Positions 1 through 11,104 of a stretch of 64,000 bases of DNA are shown piece after piece (positions within the stretch are counted from its first letter, which is position 1; every line of letters begins with the position of its first letter). The position numbers and the translations under genes are program-made. This DNA comes from Cryptomeria japonica. Its lineage: Eukaryota > Streptophyta > Pinopsida > Cupressales > Cupressaceae. Location: the NCBI RefSeq assembly GCF_030272615.1, contig NC_081414.1, forward strand, positions 825,930,896-825,994,895. Reading direction: 5' to 3'. The notes under the pieces are model-generated. The model was given only the letters and a program-made list of their open reading frames with translations, was not told where the DNA came from and did no database searches.

Positions 1-1726
1 CAACATTCATCAAAGTTTCCACCTTAACCAGCTTCACCCTACCATCTTCGACCATATCTCTAACAAAATGATACTGAATATCAATATGTTTGGTCCGGGC
101 ATGAAATGTCGGGTTCTTAGCTAGGCTAATTGCACTCTGACTGTCACAGTAAACTGTCACTGTACCTTGTTTTATTCCAATATCCGAACACAGTCTCTTA
201 AGCCAAATGGCCTCTTTACAAGCATGAGTAGCTGCCATATACTCTGCTTCAGTATTGGATAAAGCAACCACAGCCTGTCGCTTACTCATCCAACTAATTG
301 CACCACCAAACAAAGTAAACACATAAGCACTGGTGGATCTTCTGCTATCAATATCACCTGCCCAATCTGAATCTACATAACCATGGATATCAAGGGAAGT
401 CATGTCTCCAACTGAATTACCATGATAACACAAAGAATACTCTGAAGTACCCTTCAAATATCTGAAGACTCTTTTCACTGCATCCCAATGAACTCTACCA
501 GGATTAGACATATATCTGGAAAGTACTCCCACTGCTTGGGCAATGTCTGGTCTAGTATAGACCATAGCATACATCAAGCTTCCAACCGCACTTTGGTAAG
601 GCACTCTGCTCATGTCTTCCATCTCCAATGGGGATGTAGGACAATCTGAAATAGATAGTTTCATTCCAACTGTAAAAGGAACACTTAATGGTCTACAATT
701 CTGCATGTTGAACCTCTGTAACACTGAATTCACATACTTACTCTGGCCTAGCCATAGCTTTCTGTTCGCCCTATCTCTTCTAATTTCCATCCCAAGAATG
801 TGCTTTGCTGCACCAAGATCTTTCATTTCAAATTTAGCAGCGAGCTGAGACTTCAGTTCTGAAATCATACCTTTCCCTTTACCAATGAATAACATATCAT
901 CAACATACAATGCAATGAATAAGAAATGATCACCATAAGATTTATAATAAACACAGTGATCTGATTTAGAACGTTCAAATCCCAAACTCAACACATATGT
1001 ATCAAATTTCTGATACCACATCCTAGGACTTTGTTTGAGGCCATACAAAGATTTCTTCAATTTACAGACCAAATTACTTTTGCCTTTCACCACATAGTGC
1101 TCCGGCTGTGTCATATAAATATCTTCCTCCAAATCACCATGAAGGAAAGCAGTTTTCACGTCCATTTGCTCAACCTCTAAATCATAAGCAGTAGCAATAG
1201 AAAGCAAAAATCTAATAGACGTCATTTTTGCAACAGGAGAAAATATCTCACCGTAATCAACACCCTCAACCTGAGAGTAGCCTTTTGCAACCAACCTTGC
1301 TTTATACTTCTCAATGCTTCCATCTGAACCAATCTTTTTCTTGAACACCCATTTACAACCAACAGGTTTTCGTCCTTCAGGCAATGGTACAAGATCCCAT
1401 GTATCATTCTTTTTTAATGCTACCATTTCTTCCTCCATAGCAATCTTCCAGGATTCTGCATCATTCATACCTAATGCCTCTTCTACAGATTTCGGTTCAT
1501 CCACACTAGTATTCAGAGCAAAAATACATCTCCAATCATCAGGTGAATACCTTTCAGGTGGTTGTCTATGTCTTGTAGACCTTCGAACAAGCTGAGTTGG
1601 AGGTTCTTCCTCCTCTTCTGAAGATTCAGAGCTAGACGAGCTCTCCTCAAATTCTTGCCTATCTAGGGGTCTTGATTCAACTCTTTCAGGTGTAGAAGGA
1701 AGTTGAATCACATCTTCTTTTTTAGT
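1..1726 (-). pseudogene. copia pol, RT and RNase H half (downstream of an in-frame TAG, runs off window)
   Basis: This is the same reading frame as the gag-integrase ORF to its right, continued past one TAG codon at 1727-1729. It contains the linker rich in Ser and Glu, the copia RT (entry motif MDVKTAFLHGDL, catalytic YVDDM near 893-906), and the RNase H end (DSDWAG, then TEAEYMAATHACKEAIW), ending in the usual VRDMVEDGRVKLVKVETLMN stretch at the window edge. I see no further stop in this frame. It would make the enzyme that copies the element's RNA into DNA in cytoplasmic particles. With the TAG in place it can only be made by readthrough, so the copy is probably inactive. The C-terminal few codons are missing because of the window edge. 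Confidence 0.9.
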
Positions 1727-3961
1727 CTATTCTGGCTGCAATGTAACAGAAGGAGACTTAATTTCTCTAAAAATAACACTTCTACTGTGAATTACCTTTT
1801 GTGCAACAGGGTCCCAAAGCTTGTATCCTTTCACACCATAACTATACCCGATGAAGATACATTTCACAGCCTTGTTCTCCAACTTTGTTCGCTTCTCCTT
1901 TGGCACATGTGCATATGCCTCGCAACCAAAAACTCTAAGATGTCTCAATGAAGGCTTGTGACCTGACCATGCTTCCATAGGCGTTTTATCAACAAGAGCT
2001 GATGTAGGAGACCTGTTAATCAGGTAGCAAGCAGTGGCAACAGCTTCAGCCCAAAACTTTTGTTCAAGACCAGCACCACTCAACATACTCCTAGCCTTTT
2101 CCATCAGTGTCCTGTTCATTCTTTCTGCAACTCCATTCTGCTGTGGAGAATACGGAGTTGTCTTCTGCCTGTTAATTCCACAGTCTTTACAGAATCTATC
2201 AAAATCATTAGAGCAAAACTCACCGCCATTATCAGTTCTCAAACATTTTATTTTCTTTCCAGTCTGCAACTCAACCATTGCTTTAAATTCTTTAAAACGA
2301 CTAAAAACTTCAGATTTACTCTTTAGAAAATAAACCCATGTCCTTCTACTAAAATCATCAATAAATGAAACATAATATGTGGATTTTCCAATCGAAGAGA
2401 CATCTACTGGACCAAACACATCAGAATGGATAAGATCCAAAACACCACAAGTTTTATGAGAACTCGAGTAAAACTGAACGCGGTTTTGTTTTCCATAAAT
2501 GCAATGCTCACAGAAATCAAAGTCAAGGTTACAGTCATTCAAACCTTCAACAAGGTTTTTATTTTTCAAGGTCCTTAGACCCTTTTCTCCAATGTGGCCA
2601 AGTCTTTGGTGCCATAACATAGTCTTCTCTGCAGGTAACTTTGCTTCAGACGAAAGAGCACCCTTAGGTACCCAAAAACCATTTCCATCTGCTGAAGGTG
2701 AAACCTTCAAATCTTCCAGTGAAGTATCCGCAGATTTACTTTTTACAGAAGTGCTATTACAATCAACAGTGTATGCTTCAAGCTTATACAAAGTGCCAAA
2801 CCTGACACCTCTAGCAACTACCATAGCACCCTTAATCATCTTACATCCTGCTTCAGAAAAGACTACCTGCACACCTGCATCTATTAGTTTGCTCACAGAT
2901 AACAGGTTTCGTTTTAATCCAGGGATATGCAGCACACCATTAATCATTTTTATTCTACCATCAGAAAACCTGATTCTAACTTTACCTCGACCAACAATGT
3001 CTAGATGTGAATCATCACCCAAGTACACCTTACCTCCATTAAATCCTTCATATTCAGAAAACCAATCTCTATTGGAAGTCATATGAAAAGATGCACCTGA
3101 GTCAATTAGCCAGGCATCATTACCTGCATGAGTCGCGAAAGCCGCAATAAATGCATCGCCATCTTCCTTGTCGGACTCAGAATCAGAATCGAACTTTTTC
3201 TTTTTCTTCTTCTTTTCTTCTTTGCAGTCCTTACGGATGGGACCCGGTTTACCGCAATTCCAGCAAATGACTTTGGACTTTCCAGGAGATTTCGATCTCC
3301 CTTTGGATTTGGACTTGCCGCGCTTCTCATTCTTCTTGCCTTTCTCCTTAGGTCTTCCACGAACGGTTAGGGCTTCCTTTGAACTGATGGATACCTTCCT
3401 TCGCATCTCTTCACCGAGTAGGGCACCCACCACATCTTCAGATTTCAAAACAACAGAAGTACTACCGATAGCCATAACAAGAGAATCCCACGAATCAGGC
3501 AAAGAGCAAAGCAATATCTGACATTTTTCCTCCTCGTCCATCTTAACACCGACGGATACTAATTGAGCCACAATCATATTGAATGCTTCCAGGTGGTCTG
3601 CAATTCGTCCACCCTCTTCCATCTTCAAGGAATACAATTTCTTTCTTAAGAAAATTTGATTTAATAAAGATTTCACTTGATACATCTCACCAAGCTTAGT
3701 CCATAGCTTCTTTGCAGAGTTTTCTTCATGGACATTGATTAGAACAGAGTCTGCCAGGCACAGTCTGATTAGACCCTTGGCTTTTCGGTCCATAACATCA
3801 TACTGAGCTGCCACAGTAGGATCTGAGGGCCTTTGGACATTCGCATCAACAGCATCCCAAAGATCTCGATCTATTAGCAGATCTTCCATCTTCAGCTTCC
3901 ACATCTCAAAATTACTTCCATTAAATTTCTCCACCTCTATTCTCCCTGACGAACTCGTCAT
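1727..3961 (-). CDS. copia gag-protease-integrase part of the polyprotein
   Basis: This is a 744-codon ORF starting MTSSSGRIEVEKFNGSNFEMW, the usual start of plant copia Gag. Domains in order: Gag (UBN2 type, about residues 8-200), a Lys/Ser-rich linker, a zinc knuckle (about 233-246), retropepsin with DSG at about 287-289, the GAG-pre-integrase zinc region (HQRLGHIGEKGL, then CEHCIYGKQ), and the integrase core with its D-D-E residues (HSDVFGP, LRTDNGGEF, PQQNGVAER). The knuckle reads CWNCGKPGPIRKDC, so the metal-binding His is replaced by Pro, which should weaken RNA binding. The ORF ends at an in-frame TAG; RT and RNase H follow in the same frame. The first Met lies just downstream of the primer site, as expected. 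Confidence 0.93.
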   Translation of the reverse strand: MTSSSGRIEVEKFNGSNFEMWKLKMEDLLIDRDLWDAVDANVQRPSDPTVAAQYDVMDRKAKGLIRLCLADSVLINVHEENSAKKLWTKLGEMYQVKSLLNQIFLRKKLYSLKMEEGGRIADHLEAFNMIVAQLVSVGVKMDEEEKCQILLCSLPDSWDSLVMAIGSTSVVLKSEDVVGALLGEEMRRKVSISSKEALTVRGRPKEKGKKNEKRGKSKSKGRSKSPGKSKVICWNCGKPGPIRKDCKEEKKKKKKKFDSDSESDKEDGDAFIAAFATHAGNDAWLIDSGASFHMTSNRDWFSEYEGFNGGKVYLGDDSHLDIVGRGKVRIRFSDGRIKMINGVLHIPGLKRNLLSVSKLIDAGVQVVFSEAGCKMIKGAMVVARGVRFGTLYKLEAYTVDCNSTSVKSKSADTSLEDLKVSPSADGNGFWVPKGALSSEAKLPAEKTMLWHQRLGHIGEKGLRTLKNKNLVEGLNDCNLDFDFCEHCIYGKQNRVQFYSSSHKTCGVLDLIHSDVFGPVDVSSIGKSTYYVSFIDDFSRRTWVYFLKSKSEVFSRFKEFKAMVELQTGKKIKCLRTDNGGEFCSNDFDRFCKDCGINRQKTTPYSPQQNGVAERMNRTLMEKARSMLSGAGLEQKFWAEAVATACYLINRSPTSALVDKTPMEAWSGHKPSLRHLRVFGCEAYAHVPKEKRTKLENKAVKCIFIGYSYGVKGYKLWDPVAQKVIHSRSVIFREIKSPSVTLQPE

Positions 3962-4071
3962 CTGAATATTCCTGCAACAAGATCAAAAAGTGTCTTCTGC
4001 ACAAGCTCCCACTCAAATCTAGATTAGTTCAAAAAACCCAACTGCCCACAATAGAAACCAAAGGTGATCAG

Positions 4072-4083
4072 GCTCTGATACCA
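4072..4083 (-). other. primer binding site (initiator Met tRNA type)
   Basis: The minus strand reads TGGTATCAGAGC, the standard plant copia primer site complementary to the 3' end of initiator Met tRNA. It sits two bases after the inner end of the LTR. Confidence 0.93.
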
Positions 4084-4280
4084 CTTGTAAGGAAGTTAAG
4101 TAGCGGAAACAACTTCCTACACTAACCTTGAGAGGAGGGTAATGCAAAACTTTTTCAGATCATTACAACAGTTACAGAAAATAGAAATAAATATAATAGC
4201 AATCATACCACAACACAATGATTTACGTGGGGAAAACCCTTTCGGGAGAAAAACCCCACCCTCCAAAAGCAGCTCAATAT

Positions 4281-4286
4281 TTTATT
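4281..4286 (-). terminator. LTR poly(A) signal AATAAA
   Basis: The minus strand has GCTGAATAAAATATTG inside the LTR, downstream of the TATA-like site. It is the likely polyadenylation signal of the element transcript. Confidence 0.55.
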
Positions 4287-4413
4287 CAGCAATCAAAAAC
4301 AAATTACAAAATACTTGCAGAGCAAGCTCTTCGCAGGAGTACCACTAATCAGAGATTCAGAGGCAACTCAATAGCCATAAGAATCTTACACACAACCTCT
4401 ATCTCACACACCT

Positions 4414-4421
4414 CATAAATA
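4414..4421 (-). promoter_or_regulatory. LTR TATA-like box
   Basis: The minus strand reads CCTATTTATGAGG about 130 bases upstream of the poly(A) signal, a sensible place for the core promoter. It was identified by motif and position only. Confidence 0.4.
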
Positions 4422-4984
4422 GGAGATACAATACAAGAAACCGTCAAACGGTATTACAAAACAATGGGCTAAAACCACCCAATAAGGTGTAGCCGACCTT
4501 ATCTCCCTTCTAGATGCCCTATGACATGTTAAAGCACACATCAACACGTGTCGCTCCCTTTTACAGCTCATTTATGTATTCGATACAAATTATTTTTCCT
4601 ATTTCAGGAGTACAAACTTTCGGAGGCCATAACTTGAGAACCGGGTGTCCGATTGACGAACCGTTTGAAGCGCTGGAAAGCTCGCGAAGTGCTCTATCAC
4701 CTCGTAACACGCTTCGCCAGTTACGGAAACTTTTCAGGGCGTTTCGGAGCCTCTAAAGTCCCCAAAATTAAGTTTAAACATTTTATTGCACCCCTCCAAG
4801 ACGAAAACTTTAATATCTTCAAAACTAGCTGTGACCTTGCGACGAAACTTTACCGGAATGCTTATCTAGCCAACCAGAAGCTTCAGGGAGAGTTTCGCAC
4901 CATTTCGTGCTCAAATAAAAATTTACTATAAATAGTAACCTCACATAAATGCAAGGTTGAGACACCATTTTTCCCAACACCAAG

Positions 4985-5701
4985 CATGATTTCGAGGTAA
5001 AAATTATTTAGTAATATTATTTACTTACCCATTCAAAATCAACCAATCAAGAAAGAGGGTAGGTAAACTTTATATTATGTTTGATTATCAGTAGTAACAA
5101 GATAATAGTTGTATAAACACAATTAAGCGAATAATAAAATTGACCCCAATAATAGTCAAATAAATGAATTAAATGGGTGAAAGCCATATAAATAGAAATT
5201 CATAATAGAAGATAAAATCAAATTGTTAATAAAACATAAATAATAAATTGGTCATTAAACAATAAATAAATAAATAATAAAATAATAGACAATAAATAAA
5301 TAAGACAAATCAATTAAACAATAAATCAAATAAATTAATCTCAACAATAAATTAATTATCAAATAAACCAAGCTCAATAACATTAATCAAGCCTCAATAA
5401 TAAACAATCCAAATAATTAAATACCCGTACTATATGATAAATTAATTTAAACATTAATAAATTATATTAATCCAATTATTAATTAAATAATAAACATACA
5501 CTCACCACCTCAAGTAACCCGACAAAAGGGTGAACATCGACACAACACTCTAACCACCACTTACGCCATGATACAACTGACAAGGTGAACAACTAAGCCT
5601 AGAGTATGAAAGGGAAACACATGCCATCTCCAACAACTTGCCATTGGGATAAGACATGCTCTGACCTGTGAGGCTAGGTGGAGTTGATGTTCGGTACTTG
5701 C
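4985..5701. other. non-coding stretch, AT-rich low complexity at about 5000-5500
   Basis: No gene is seen. The first 500 bases are strings of short aat/aaat words such as aataaataaataa. The rest is ordinary unique-looking sequence without a recognisable motif. It is the left flank of E1 and may belong to the same older element as 56395-57985, which was adjacent before E1 inserted. That link is inference. Confidence 0.6.
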
Positions 5702-5749
5702 TGTTGGCATCATTAAGTTTGTTGTACTTAAGAAGTTGTCATTGATGGC
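5702..5749 (+). repeat. E1 left LTR, piece 1
   Basis: It matches 55291-55338 with two mismatches. The last five bases, atggc, are the target duplication of the TR-GAG element that follows. Confidence 0.9.
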
Positions 5750-7013
5750 TATAAAGCAGAAAAATTGAACCCTACTTGTTCTCCCCTCCCCCAACTCCAA
5801 GGAGAGAGAAGGGAGGTCACTAGGGTTGATGGTTTTCACTTAGGAGAGACTTTACATTCAAAAGAGGGGTTGAAACCTACAAGATCCAATCCCACACAAT
5901 GCAGGATTGGATTCTAAATGAGTTTCAAGGGTTAAGACATCAAGGATACCCTCTTTTGTAAAGAATATAGATAGAATGATTGAACTAGGAATGTATGTAG
6001 AAGCAAGAAAGATTCACTTATAAACAGAGACAGGGATACGGGATGAAGCTGCAGACCTGGAATTAGCAGTAAAATGTCGAGATGGTGCTGTTCTGCAAGT
6101 TTGAGCGAAAGTTGATGGGATGATGGCGCCCGACGTGCACACGGTCCTCCGAAAAATCCGTGAAACGTAGGGGGACCTGTTCGTCTCTGCACAAGGATTC
6201 CAAATCTTCAATTACAGCCGCGTACCTACAACCTACACACAGAAAAGAGAGGACGATTGGGGGGTTAGGGATTAGGGGTTTGCCTTTAGGTCAAACCCCA
6301 GTTTTGGAATTAACCAAGAAATGAGAATGCTGTAAATGTAAATGTTTGTAATATAAACAAGTACTGATACCTTGTTGTAAGAATGTTTGTATTCTTACAT
6401 GCGAAGGTGTAATGTATGTTATGTGTTATGTGTTGTAAGTGATCTCCTCTTCAATGGTTGAATCCTTGTCTTGAATGCAACACCTAGCCTCGAATGGAGA
6501 CTTAGAATGCTCAATTGCTTGAGGGAATACTTGAATGCTTGAATGTTTGAATGTTTGAATATCACTTTCGCCTCTTGCTCTTGCTTATTTCCTTCCTCCC
6601 TTTCTAGGAGAGGAAAAGTAGTTTATATACTTGTCAATTAGGGTTGAGAGACTCATTTTCCCGACCTTAGGCCAACCTAGAAACAATATTTTCCAATTTG
6701 CAAACTTCAAGACCCGATGCCCAAAAGGAGACCGGGCCCAAAATAGGGTCAGGGACCAGGGCGCTGGGCGCCATGGTCCTGGGGGACCAGGGCGTTGGGC
6801 ACCCTCGTCCTGAAGGACCAGGGCCCTGGGCACCATGGTCCCACCTCCCAGGACAGCAGGGTGCAAGGAGGGATCATGCCAAGGTGCAGAAAAATGTAGT
6901 TTTTGGTGTTGTAAATAGGTTTCGGGGTCTCCATTCAGGTTCAATGTTGCGCCGCCATCGTGAAGACCCAAATGCAGTCGAAATTGCAAGTGTCACAATT
7001 TTAGGACACTACA
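5750..7013 (-). repeat. 3' LTR of the TR-GAG element
   Basis: Aligned end to end with 12376-13639 without a net length change. The outer end reads TATAAAGCAG where the other copy has TGTAAAGCAG, one mutated terminal base. The inner end is GGACACTACA. A minus-strand TATATAAAC lies near 6622-6632. Confidence 0.93.
6752..6842 (-). repeat. GC-rich tandem repeat in the LTR, about 3 x 31 bp
   Basis: Three imperfect units built on GGACCAGGGCGCTGGGCGCC followed by ATGGTCCTG. The units are partly self-complementary (GGACCA and TGGTCC, GGCGC and GCGCC), so they could fold. They stand out sharply from the AT-rich surroundings. Confidence 0.85.
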
Positions 7014-7030
7014 TTTAGCCCCCACTTTAG
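7014..7030 (-). other. polypurine tract of the TR-GAG element
   Basis: The minus strand reads CTAAAGTGGGGGCTAAA directly before the 3' LTR start TGTAG. It is the expected site for second-strand priming and fixes the orientation. Confidence 0.8.
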
Positions 7031-7761
7031 TGGGAGTATAAGCGTACGCTCATACTTCGGGTAAAGTACAAGGAAACAACATTGAAAAACTTTCACCACG
7101 TCAAGGAGGCAAGATACAACAAGCCCCCAGTGGACTAAGGATCTTACGACTTTGATTGACAAAGTAAAAAGGAAGATCACGAGGGAGAACCATGACTATC
7201 AGTAGTAAGGTTTCCTCACTATGAGTCATGCAAGAAAGATATCAAAAATTTTCAAGGCAAAGCTAAATTTGTCAAGAAATTTTCAAGTATCTTGAAAAGA
7301 TATGAACGGGATGTATGCCCCCTTACATTAATGTGATCACACACGCCTCACCGGGGGTGATTGCTTTAAGGTAGTGATACATATAAGAAATGAGAAAGGA
7401 GCACGTTATCACAAGGATTTAGCCCCCAAGTGTGAGATAAGCCCAAGGATAATGACACAAAACACAAAGCACAAGGTGACTTCGCTTTCCTCGGGGTCAG
7501 TATGCTGTATGATAATTCATGTATATCATATGTATGTATGCATAATTGTTCTTCATTCCCCAATCAAGGAAGGTCACCTAGAAGAAGGGAACACATGTGT
7601 CTTTTGAGTCAACATGAGAGAGACCAAAAGAGATCTCAATGCTTTGCATCGTCCTCAAGTAGACAAAACTAAGGACAAAAAATAGAAGAATGAGAATAAC
7701 ACATAGAAGAAGTAACAAAAGAGATCAAGAGAGGAGGAGAGAGTCTGCTATGCTAATGAAA
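7031..7761 (-). other. 3' untranslated part of the TR-GAG element
   Basis: No coding sequence is supported here. It is ordinary AT-leaning sequence between the end of the Gag-protease frame and the polypurine tract. Confidence 0.6.
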
Positions 7762-10700
7762 CTAGTCTAGCACGTCATCTACCCCCTGATCTTGCTGATC
7801 AATATTTCGGGAAGGTAGGAAACATGCTAGAGGAGGAACATCCAACACAGCAGATGGAGCTATCACAAGATCCAAACAAGGGCTATGTTCATGTTTCGAG
7901 CCACGTTGTTCTTGTCTAGGAGCTAGGATAAGTGCTTTAGAAAATTCGTTAGATAAATGGTTATCAACATCAACATATTCATATTCACTATCAGAATGAA
8001 CAGGAGTAACATTTTCATCATGAATAACATTTTCATCTATATCATCATCAAGATTTATAAAAATAGGATCTTTAACTCGCACAGGATCAAGACCATCATG
8101 CATCTTATGTTTAGGAGATTTCGGCTCAATCTTCGGCTGAGGAGAAAATGGAATAATACTGGCTGAAGGTGTTTTTGGGGATTGCAAAGTTTGAGAAGCA
8201 GCTGCCTGAGCTCTAAGATGACGCTTTCGTCGGCGTTCACGTGCAAAACGATTTCATCTAGTCTTATTAGGAAGTTGAGAAGATTGAGGAGGAGGAATGT
8301 TCTCATCCTTTTCACTTGGGTGTTTAGGTTGTGGTCTCTTAGGTTGAATAATAGGAGAAGAGGAAGGTCTGTTCTCTCCATAAGAGGAAGGAGGAGGAAC
8401 TACTCCATATAAGGGAGGAATATTTGGTTTAGGAAGGAGACCAAGTCCATCATGACGAGGAGGTATAGGTCTACTTTTAGGAAGTTTATTAGTCATAGGC
8501 ATAGTCACATTCATAGGGATGGGTTGGTAATCTTCTTGAGGAAAGACATTAGTTTTATCTTTCAAAGGAAGAACTTCCTTCTCAAGAATGATAGGAATAT
8601 CAAGTTTGGGTGTTCTAGGTTCACTTAGAGATAGGATCATATCTTTTTTCCACCTTTGATAAGATTTGAAAAGATGATCACTTCGCGGAGGAAGAGATTG
8701 GAATTGTTTAGGCCAAAAATAATCAATAGGAACGCTAGAAGTTCTTTCAGCTGGTTTAAAGAGGCTATGATTGATAGTAACAACTTCACCATTATGGGGA
8801 AATTTCAAACACTTGTGAATAGGAGAAGCAATAGCTTTCATGGAAGATAACCAAGGATAGCCTAGCTTCACACGAAATTGTTCGAACGATGGAATAATAG
8901 CAAAGTCCACATCAAGGGATTTGTTATGGACCTCAATAGGTAATGTAATAGAACCAATTGCAGTAGAAGAAAATGCATCAGATAGTTTCACAACCACATT
9001 TGTTTCGTCATAGATCACTTGATTCAATTGCAAAGTAAAAAGAAATTCTTCAGTAATGATATTAACCATACAAGAAGGATCAATAAGCACTCCACGGCAA
9101 GGTGTATTCTTGACTTTTGCAACTATATATAAAGGACCATCAGGTGCCCTGATAGTTTCACTGGAATCAAAGGTGATGGAAGGTTCTTTAGGGATTTTCT
9201 GCTGCTCTACAAAGTTAATCACATTCGGAGTCATAGACACAAGATCATTAGGTGAGACAGAGGAATCATTAGTATCAATTGCATTAGAGGTATGAGAAGG
9301 CAATGGATCAGTAAAAATCTTAAGATTTTGGTTAGGAGGAGCTACAGATGTGTTGCCTTTATCATTCACACCAGAAACAGAGATAGTATTATTATCAATC
9401 AAATCTTGAATTTTACCCTTTAAAGCAAAACATTTTTCAGTATCATGCCCAGGATGACGATGAAATTGACAAAAAGATTTGTTATCAAAATAGGGTGAAT
9501 TAATCTTTGCAAGATCTATTTGCCTTATAGGAGGAAGAGTAAGCACATTTTGTTCCAATAACTTATTCATAATACTATGCAATGATTCATTCAAAGGAGT
9601 AAACTTTCTTTCTTTCTTGAAAAACTTAGAAATAGGAGGCACACCTGATGCTGCATTCACATTGTTGTTGATGATGTTTTCATTGAATTTAATGGACTCT
9701 CTATTCGGTTTAAACTTCCCAAATGGTTGTTGACTACTATCACCCTTATCACTCGGAGCCATAGGATTTGCTTGTTCCATTTGACTCACAGTCAGTTGAT
9801 AATTGTGAAGAGTTGCACACAACTGTTGGAAAGAAGTAAACTCAGAAAACATAAGTTTTTCTCTAATATCTTTTTGTAAATTAGAAATAAAGATTCTTTG
9901 AATGTCATTGTCAGGTACTAGAAAAGAAATTTGAGCATACAAATGCTTATATCTACCAATGAAATCAGTCACTTTTTCTTTAACACCTTGTTTACAATGC
10001 ATTAAATCAATCAAAGTAACTTTAGGACTTATATTGTTTTGAAATTGTTGAATAAAAGCATTTGCAAGTTGTTCGAAAGAAGTAATAGAATAAGAAGGCA
10101 ACGAGCAATACCATTGTAGGGCTTTATCTCTTAATGTTCTAGTAAACAATTTTGCAAGCAACCTTTGGTCATAAGCAAAATCGGTACATATTGTTTGAAA
10201 TGTCTTAACATGTGTTAGAGGATCACCCTTACCATTATAAAGCTCCAAATGCAGGATTTCAACATGTTTAGGGGGGATAGCTCGAACAATGTCAAGAGAA
10301 AGTGGGCTCACAACATCAAATGTAGGCACACTAAACTTAGATTGATTCATAGAGGCAATTTGTTGCTGCAAAGAAGAGACAGTTTGTGCAAGATTGTTAA
10401 TGGTCGCTTCAGTCGAAGAGTTCATATTAGACGTGTTAGATTGTGATGGAGGTATTATGTTATTGAAAGAAGGTATTGATTGAGAGTAAGGTGGTGGGAC
10501 ACTATGATAGTTAGTCATAGGAGATGATTGGAAAGGAGGAACACTACAAGGAGGAATGGAATGGTTAAATGAATTGCCCCCTTGCGTCATGTTTATTTGT
10601 GGAGATGTAATAGGGACACTCATTGAAGGAATGAATTAAGAAGTTGGATTGAATGAAGGAAGAGGGATTGCCCCCATGACTAGTGATCATAGGCAAAATG

Positions 10701-11104
10701 TCTTGTATTGAAGTAGTCATTATGTTTGATGTAAAAGTAGGTATACTAGCAATAGGAGTTGTCAAAGGAATAGAATGATTAACTTGAGTAGGAGGTTGTG
10801 TATAACCTAAAGTTTCAGCACAACTCTTCATAGGCATCACATTCGAATCCACAATGTGTGCAATACCACGCAAAATATCAATTCCATTCTTATCACTTTG
10901 AACCATACGTTTTAGACCCTCAATTAATGAAAGAGCTTCGCTATCGGGGTATTCTTGAGACATCCATTGTCAAAAATCATCAAATTGGTTATCCAATTTC
11001 GAAAGTTGTTCTACAGAAACCTCATGGAGAGCTTCTTCATCATTAAGAGGATTAGAGGAATTACCCATGTCCTTGTTAAATAGGCCATTCAAATTAGGTT
11101 CCAT
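7762..11104 (-). pseudogene. Gag-protease protein of the TR-GAG element, broken
   Basis: The frame starts at an ATG at 11104 and is open except for a TGA at about 10964-10972. It shifts frame near 10620-10650, is then open for 789 codons (10623-8254), meets a TGA at 8254-8256, and continues in frame to 7762. Domains in order: a Ser/Pro-rich N-terminus, the retrotransposon Gag domain (around DPLTHVKTFQTICTDFAYD), a Tat-type knuckle CQFHRHPGHDTEKC, a retropepsin-like segment (VLIDPSCMVNII), a Pro-rich linker, a basic patch and an acidic tail. The segment MKAIASPIHKCLKFPHNGE resembles MKAVPSTYHQCLKYPYNGTE in element B, supporting common descent. The protease site has DPS where relatives have DGG, so activity is doubtful. 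There is no RT or integrase. Confidence 0.85.

Larger units (their letters stand above)
1..4979 (-). mobile_element. Ty1/copia LTR retrotransposon, partial (3' end beyond window edge)
   Basis: Reading leftwards on the minus strand there is a 5' LTR (4086-4979), a Met-type primer binding site (4072-4083), gag, protease and integrase (3961-1727), then RT and RNase H running to base 1. The order integrase before RT defines Ty1/copia. The 3' LTR lies outside the window, so LTR divergence and the target duplication cannot be tested. The 5 bases right of the LTR are ccaag (4980-4984), the expected duplication at the unseen left end. The element looks fairly recent: one in-frame stop is the only coding break I see. 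Confidence 0.95.
4086..4979 (-). repeat. 5' LTR of the copia element
   Basis: In element orientation it begins TGTTGGGAAAAATGG (right end) and ends CTTCCTTACA (left end), followed by the primer site. It is 894 bp. It contains the motif seen in many plant copia LTRs, where GGGTTTTTCTCCCGAAAGGG is followed by TTTTCCCCACGTAAATC. A TATA-like site and a poly(A) signal lie in the expected order. No second copy is in the window. Confidence 0.9.

Noticed and set aside
6585..6989. ORFs across the GC-rich LTR repeats with Pro/Gly/Ala-rich products (also at 13324-13701)
   Set aside because: They are open only because the tandem repeat lacks stops; they differ between the two LTRs and have no context of a gene.
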